64,000 nucleotides of DNA from Kingdonia uniflora (taxonomy: Eukaryota; Streptophyta; Magnoliopsida; Ranunculales; Circaeasteraceae), in the NCBI GenBank assembly GCA_014058105.1, contig JACGCM010002112.1:186001-250000 (forward strand), written 5' to 3'. Every line of letters starts with the position of its first letter. The stretch's first letter is position 1. Below the pieces are notes generated by a model, which was not told the DNA's origin, searched no databases, and saw only the letters and a program-made list of their open reading frames with translations. The position numbers and the translations under genes were made by a program. Below, piece after piece: positions 58,089 through 64,000 of this stretch.

Positions 58089-58999
58089 TGAGTAGGTGTT
58101 TAGCTGGCATTCTGAGACTACAGTTTATACTTTTACCCCCTTTTTCTTCAAATGAGCTCGGCTCCTGTCATTCTTTTTCTCTTTACACATTTTGAGTTCT
58201 CCTCCCTTTATTATTTCCATGCAACAAGTATAGATAGAATGTGAGGTACCATAAAATCATTAGAAAACCCCTCTTCTTATATCCATCTCTACCACTAAGA
58301 CCACATTGGGGATACTCACTTTATTCTTATATTCATATTTCCACCAAAAATTACTTCTTTTTCCCCTTTTTTTCACTGAATAGTCTCAGAACAAGTGGGT
58401 AAACTAATAAAGGATTTGGGTAGAAAAAGAACGACATATTTTAAGGCACAAGGGGCTGCAAGCGGATAAAATTTTGGGTAAGCACAGACGAAGGCCAAAA
58501 AGGTATAACAATAAAAAGCCTATTATCATATCATTGATCTCACAGAATATCTTTTTCATCTCGAATAAAGTATAAAGATTTTTCTATTAGACTAACTTGA
58601 ACTTCAACTTACCATCGATAATTGATTATAAAAAATGAGATAAAAAAAAATGCTGAATTTGCAAAGAATTTATGAAATAACACTTGAAGCTTGTAAAAAG
58701 GCTAGATCTTCAAATAACATTGGGTACAAAGTCTCTGCAGTTATCCTCACGCGATTCTAATCATGATGAGCTTTTAGTTTAAGCAAGAGGATCAATGACA
58801 ATTATGAAATGTGATTTTACCAAATAATTATTCCATGAATGAATATAGCACAAAAACACAGTCCAAGTCTAACAAGAATATTCTACGTACAAATGCTCCT
58901 AAAGTGTAAAGTGCAAATAAACTCAAAGCAAAACCCTTCTATCCTAAAAAGAAGCATAAAAATAAAACTAAAAACAAACTAAGACAGTGTAAGAAATGT
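58089..58999. other. Noncoding sequence between Copia A and Copia B gag
   Basis: AT-rich, with no recognisable protein. It is probably decayed internal sequence of Copia B, but I see nothing that proves this. Confidence 0.35.
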
Positions 59000-60984
59000 A
59001 CCTAATCAATGGAGCATACTGATAACCCTTCTAAGTTGATATTCATTACCTTAGCTGTGGCAACAAGTCATCCTTTTGCACCCAAATAACCCGACTAACC
59101 TTTCGAGGTGATGTATCTTGAGTAAACCACCTACTTATATTTTCACGTTTCACTTTAGTAAAAATCATATTTGAGCTATATCTTTACCCATAGAATGGCC
59201 GACCATATGGTTGATAGGATCCAACAAATCTATAATAAGATACAATATGACCCTTTCGACCACATAATCCACGATAATAAATATGAGAGTATGAGAACCT
59301 TTTGGCTTGATTATTAGTGGAATATATTATATTATGTTTGAGCAACGATGTTGTAACAGTTACTTTCACAAATTTTGTGACTTGAGGAGCCTTGGCATTA
59401 AAGAGATGTTCCTCATATCCTAAACCCCTTTAGCATCCGTCTTTCCCATACATAACATCTTATCAATGTTCTTAGCCCCATGACAGAATTTTTCAAGTTT
59501 CTGCCGAGATAAAGCTACATTAAGCTTGGCTTAATGAAGTTCGTCCAAAGTTGATTTCATTTTCTCCTCCGCATCATGAACTTCTTTTTCTAAAATCATA
59601 ACCTTGTCATGGACGCATTGTTTCTCATCTTCAAGCATTTCTATCTCTTGAGTTGTATTCTCAATTTTTTCGTGAAGTTCACGCATGAGTATATTAACTT
59701 GGTCTTTCAAGACTTTGCTAAGTTTACCAAGTGTAATAAACTTTGCAAAAATTTGAGCATACAAGACTTCAAGATTCAGGTCCTCAAACTCATTTTGTTC
59801 ATGATCACTCTAATTTTAAATAGATTCTTCAAGTTTAAAAGCGTCAGAGCTATCATTACCATAATTTCAAAAGGCAGGATATGCAAAATATTTTCCGTTC
59901 TCAACTACTTGAGGATGATCCATATTATTATTATTTTCATTATCACTATCATCCCAAGTAACACTAATGTTCATAGCTTTGTGATTAGTTACAGATTTCT
60001 TATTAGGACAACTATGAGCATAATGACCAAACTTGTGACACTTATAACATTAGACATGATTTTGGTCTGTATCAAGGTTGTTCTGCCAGTTATTTGACTT
60101 AGGTTGATCATCAGTTTATGACTTGGAATTCACTGATTTCCCTAGTTTTTGAAATTGACATTTTTTACATGTTTTTTTTATGCCGGTAGCTTATAGAGGC
60201 AATCTGTGAATCCATATCGGACCTATCATTATTACCTGAATCAGATGAGTTGTCAGCTTCTTTGGTACCCTTAGAAGAAGAAGAGTAAGATGAAGATTTA
60301 AAAGAAATATTCTTAATCTTCTCTGGGTTTTCTACTTTCATCTCGAGTTTAAAAGTTTGCAATTTTCCAACTAATATATCTAGTTTCATTTTCTTAAGAT
60401 CCTGAGCTTCCTCGATAGCATCACGTCTAGATCTAAAGCTTTTAGGAAGAGATTTTAGAACTTTATGAACAGTTTGAACATCTGAGTAAGCTGCACCAAA
60501 TACGGTAATAGTGATAACAATGTCACTTAGTCTCGTATAAAACTCATCAAAGGGTTTATTCTCATCCATTCGAATATTCTCAAATTATGAGGTAAGCATT
60601 TGCAATTTTCTTTCCTTAACTATATCATCGCCTTCGTGAGTTTGAACTAATATATCCTAAGCCTTTTTTGAAGTAGTACAAGCAAATATGTGTCAAAACT
60701 CACTTGAGCTCAGCCATAAATATAGCATTGTGACTCTTATTATAATAAGCAGCAACTTCATTTTCATCCTTAAACCATTGATTCCTAGGCTTAAGGATCC
60801 CTTCATATTCATCACCTACTCCTTTTATCATGGTAGGGTTCATCCATCCATCCTCAATTGCAATCCAGACATCTTCTCCGAGTGATTGTAAGAATATAAC
60901 CATTCAGACCTTTTAATAAGGATAGTCTTTGCCATCGAAGAGGGGCAGATGATTTATGGGACCTCCAAATCTTTCGGAATCCAT
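59000..60984 (-). pseudogene. Copia B gag (SIRE-like), degenerate
   Basis: From ATG 60984 the minus strand reads MDSERFGGPINHLPLFDGKD, then WIAIEDGWMNPT, and the UBN2-type block ENKPFDEFYTRLSDIVI, VHKVLKSLPKSFRSRRDAIE (60165-60569). A CCHC zinc knuckle, CYKCHKFGHYAHSC, lies at 60008-60049 and binds RNA. A coiled coil follows (59764-59531), as in SIRE-lineage Gag, and a second decayed zinc motif near 59260. Stops occur at about 60930, 60570 and 60050. The domain order is that of plant Copia Gag. Confidence 0.82.
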
Positions 60985-61054
60985 TATTCTCAAGCAATCA
61001 AGACTGGATGCATGCTCAGGTTGGTAATCCACGAAGCGTGACTACTCCGATACT

Positions 61055-62038
61055 AATTAAAAGTTTTGACTACTTGAGATTAATCGATTTAAATTAATTT
61101 AGGTCTAAATCAATAGGTCTGAATTCCTTTGAAGTAATGCTCTAACCTTATTCTAGTTCAAATTGATTCGATTAATAAGTGTCAACAAGCAATTGGAAAT
61201 TAAGCACAAAACGAAAGAATTTTAGCCCTGTGAAAAACTTTTCCCAGGAGAAAAACCCATAAGTCACTGTCGAATCACCCGACAACTAAACAATCCACTA
61301 TTGAAAATAAATTGTAAGAATTTAATTACTTACAGACTCGATAAACACATCCCGTGGTTACCATTCTTCTAATTGAACTCCTCACAATTAATTCCATGTT
61401 CTTGCAACGCCTCTTCGTTTTCGCAACGCCTCATTCTAATCTCTCGCTGAAGCTTTTAATCTTGAATCCCACAAGTTATTCATATCATGAATTGGGTTTC
61501 TTGATTAATGATTGATTCAAGCTTGAGTTATTAATTCTCTTTTGAATCTCTCAAAGAAATCTCCCATCTCTCTAAAAATATAAGCCCTCAAAAAATAGGT
61601 TTTCGAAGAGGTAAAGTATGAAAAAGGAATAGATGCCTTTTAAAAGAAAACTGAAAACCTGACCTCTGTTCGAATAGAAACAAAATCTATTCGAATAGAA
61701 CAATTATTATTTGAATACATTAAAAATGTATTTGAACAAATAAAAGCCTGAGGCACTTTGTTTGAATAAAAAAAAATCAATTCGAGCAAAATAAGTTTTA
61801 TTCGAATAGAACAAAAATCTATTCGAACAACAATGTTCCCAAAAAATGTATTCAAACAGAGAAATATTATATTCGAGCAGAACCAAAATCTTATTCGAAC
61901 AGATATTGTTCTGATAGAAAATATTCAAATAGATACTAAATTTTATTCGAACAAGGTCTTATTGGAAAAAAACAAAAACCTCTTCGAGCTTAGACTTGTT
62001 TTTCTCAAAAAGGCATTTTCTTTACATACTCTGTAAAT
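61055..62038 (-). repeat. 5' LTR of Copia B
   Basis: It aligns with 53212-53950 through blocks such as AATTCCTTTGAAGTAATGCT, TTACTTACAGACTCGATAA and CACATCCCGTGGTTACCATT. The right third holds about a dozen ATTCGAAYA-type words (61670-61970), many built on the palindrome TTCGAA. Confidence 0.85.
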
Positions 62039-62177
62039 TGCTAAGGGCTTGGCATTTAGAGCAATGAGATACAAACCCACTTACCTGCTCGGTATTAGTC
62101 CAGCTGTAGTCGCTCCATGTGCAATCTCTGACGATGAGTAACCACAAGGAAGTGCTGATACCTATTCTAGACACGGA

Positions 62178-62500
62178 ATGAAACAAACTCCAAATATGGA
62201 TGTTTCACTATGGATTGTCGAGACTCGAGACAAAGCTCTGGCGAAGCTCGATCGATACCACAACTCACTAAATAAGTCATACAACAAAAGAGTTTATCCC
62301 AGAAATTTGGCAGTCGGTGATTTGGTCCTTCAAAGAGTCACCCTTGCATCAAAGCCTGTAAATGCGATGAAACTGGCCGAATCTTAGGAAGGCCCATGCA
62401 TCGAATATGACAAAACAGACATGAGTTCCTTTTACCTGATGACTGAAGAAAAATAACCTCTGTCAAACCCTTGGAACATGATATATTTAGTTGGATACAA
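62178..62500 (+). pseudogene. G4 integrase C-terminal part
   Basis: MDVSLWIVETRDKALAKLDR, YHNSLNKSYNKRVYPRNLAV and GDLVLQRV continue the integrase broken at 53211. They match the G1 and G3 blocks RARAIxNLxRYHHxLxxSYN. A stop occurs at 62385. Sequence between about 62043 and 62190 does not fit integrase and its origin is unclear. Confidence 0.78.
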
Positions 62501-62619
62501 CATAAGACCAGAACAGATTACCTCCATGGTTGTATCCAAAGAATTGTACATTAATAAAAGAACATTTTTGAGTCATTGCCATTTCACCTGATTCATCTAT
62601 AATTATCCATACTTATGAA

Positions 62620-63380
62620 CTTCTTGAGTCGGTCAAACCTAAGTATCACGTCAAACCTTCGACCCGACTGATACTCTGGGTCGATTTTGAAGTTTTTTAA
62701 GGTTCCTAATTTTGGCAACTCAAGAGGCATGAATAATCAAAAGATTAAACACTTAGGGGCAACCTCGGAACTGACCATATTAGGTTTTGGTTAGGAAACT
62801 CGTGAATTGAAATACCTGGGGGCAGCCTCGATGCCTCCTAAACTTCTTGAGTTGGTCAAACCTAAGTATCACGTCAAACCTTTGACCTGACTGATTTGGA
62901 AAAACCTAAGTGGCATGAATAATTAAAAGATTAAACACTTGGAGGCGACCTCGGACCTGACCACGTTTGGTTTCTATTAGGCTCAGACCCGCGGATCAAA
63001 ATACTTAGGGGCGACCTTGATAACACCTAAACTTCTTGAGTCGGTCAAACCAAAGGATCATGTCAACCTTTGACCCGACTGATACTTTTGGGTGACCTCA
63101 AAGTTTATCAAGGTTCCTGATTTTGAAAAACCCAGGTGTCATGAATAATTGAAAGATTAAACACTAGCAGACGACCTCGGAATTGACCAGGTTTTGGTTT
63201 GGGTTAGGTTCAAACCCATGGATAGAACTACTCAAGGGTGACCTCGATGCCTCATGAACTTCTTGAGTCAGTTAAACCTAAGTATCATGCCAAGCCTTTA
63301 ACCCAATTAATACTTAGGAGCGACCTCAAAGTTTGTTTTTCAAGGTTCTTGATTTGGGTAAACTCGAATGGTTTTGGATA
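62620..63380. repeat. Irregular 190-227-bp tandem array in G4
   Basis: CTTCTTGAGTCGGTCAAACC-like starts occur at 62620, 62843, 63032 and 63259, with spacings of 223, 189 and 227. Each unit holds TGAATAATYRAAAGATTAAA and GACCTCGGAAYTGACCA. The array again lies just after integrase, as in G1 and G3, with a third unrelated monomer. Confidence 0.88.
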
Positions 63381-63639
63381 GTCGAAAGTTTAGCTCGACA
63401 CGACTCACTAGTTATGACTAAGATATCTTTATATTTTGACCAAAATATATTTCAAATAGAAGAAATAAAATTAGACCGCCATTATAGAATAAAGTTAGCA
63501 AAGAATTCTAGCAAAAATAAGAGAGCATCATCAATTACAACCCATAAATACAGAAAAATACCATTAGTTCTCACCATAACAATTATAACCTATTACTCGA
63601 GGATATTGTTTCGATCCTCCCATTGGTCTAGATAATATT

Positions 63640-64000
63640 AGTCATTGTCTTAAACCAACATCAGAAGCTGCAAACTGGTTCTCGACGGTCCATCCCACCA
63701 CTAATCGACTCTGTAATACCTTTTTAGCCAAGCTCGCATCTACACCACATAACTCAATAGTGGCTCAGAAGGAAAATGCTTCAGGGATACTGTCACGAGG
63801 CATTCCCACTCGAAGTCCGCCTAGAACCTCGCATGGTCATCCCTCAGCTTATGCTCAAGCTCCTGCATCTTCTCGGCGTGACGTTCGACCATGACAAGAT
63901 TTTTCCTCGCCGCATCAGCCCAAGCCTGAAAAATCACTCGCTCAATTTCAGACATACGAGTGTTAAGAGACATGATGGTACCCTTCGAGAGTTCCTCGTC
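63640..64000 (-). pseudogene. Coiled-coil antisense gene remnant of G4
   Basis: The minus strand from 64000 reads DEELSKGTIMSLNTRMSEIE, RVIFQAWADAARKNLVMVER and HAEKMQELEHKLRDDHARF before a stop. This is a charged coiled coil in the position and orientation of the antisense genes of G1 and G3. I could not align it to their conserved C-terminal motif, so homology is inferred from position. Confidence 0.5.

Larger units (their letters stand above)
53212..62038 (-). mobile_element. Ty1/Copia retrotransposon B (gag only, minus strand)
   Basis: LTR copies lie at 53212-about 53950 and about 61055-62038. A decayed tRNA-iMet primer site (TAGTATCGGAG on the minus strand, 61041-61054) lies inside the right LTR, so it reads leftward. 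Gag with a zinc knuckle follows. No pol belonging to B was found: between gag and the left LTR there is Copia A and about 1 kb of unknown sequence. TGCTA at 53207-53211 and 62039-62043 may be the site duplication. The right border is uncertain because G4 coding resumes only near 62190. Confidence 0.75.
50690..64000 (+). mobile_element. Tat-like Ty3/Gypsy element G4, 5'-truncated and split by Copia elements
   Basis: Reading on the plus strand, the order is RT (from about 50735), RNase H, archaeal-type RNase H and integrase up to 53211. Copia B interrupts, then the integrase C-terminus resumes near 62190, followed by a tandem array (62620-63380) and an antisense coiled-coil piece at the right edge. 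LTR, gag and protease are missing on the left. Sequence is as diverged from G1 and G3 as those two look from each other. The 3' end lies beyond the window. Confidence 0.82.

Noticed and set aside
59609..60097. 162-codon plus-strand hydrophobic frame resembling a membrane protein
   Set aside because: It is the complement of the Copia B gag coiled coil and zinc-knuckle region; the isoleucine-rich look is an artefact of the opposite strand.

Overview
The window is a repeat-filled stretch of plant nuclear DNA, most likely from a eudicot. It is AT-rich, its recognisable proteins belong to plant families, and introns have GT/AG borders. I found no gene that looks intact and functional. Almost everything is transposable element, nested up to three deep, or pieces of host genes carried inside a transposon. 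No rRNA, tRNA, CRISPR array or bacterial-style operon was seen.

Layout. (1) 1-9777: the right part of a minus-strand Ty3/Gypsy retrotransposon of the Tat/Retand type (G1). It has gag-pol on the minus strand, a spliced coiled-coil gene on the opposite strand, and a five-unit satellite-like array between them. (2) 9778-36007: a decayed Helitron (plus strand, Rep plus PIF1-like helicase, 3' end CTAG|T). It is interrupted by a second Tat element, G2 (10742-17714, site duplication ACAAC/ACAAT), and by a CACTA transposon (21101-35051, site duplication TTA). G1 also abuts its left side. (3) 36658-50337: a complete but decayed plus-strand Tat element (G3) with two LTRs, a primer binding site and a perfect ATCAA duplication. 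(4) About 50690-64000: a fourth Tat-like element (G4), split by a minus-strand Ty1/Copia element (B, 53212-about 62038). A plus-strand Copia element (A, about 53955-58088) sits inside B.

The most notable object is the roughly 13.95-kb CACTA element. No transposase is recognisable in it. It carries intron-containing pieces of at least six unrelated host genes, all on the plus strand: a MEI2/TERMINAL EAR1-like RNA-binding protein (shuffled and repeated about 2.5 times), a DRP1-type dynamin, a CTLH/RanBPM-like protein (At5g66810-like), a U2AF65-like splicing factor, a JMJ25-type histone demethylase and the peroxisomal receptor PEX5. One further exon group is unidentified. The element looks like a non-autonomous, gene-capturing (Pack-CACTA) composite with a second left end inside it.

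The second notable theme is the cargo on the strand opposite gag-pol in the Tat elements. G1, G2 and G3 share a multi-exon coiled-coil gene, whose C-terminal motif is kept in G1 and G3. G2 and G3 also share a small upstream ORF of the same length (352 and 353 bp) with a common C-terminus. G1, G3 and G4 each carry a different tandem array (about 156, 55 and 190-227 bp) just after integrase. All identifications come from reading translations and recalled family motifs; no database search was run.
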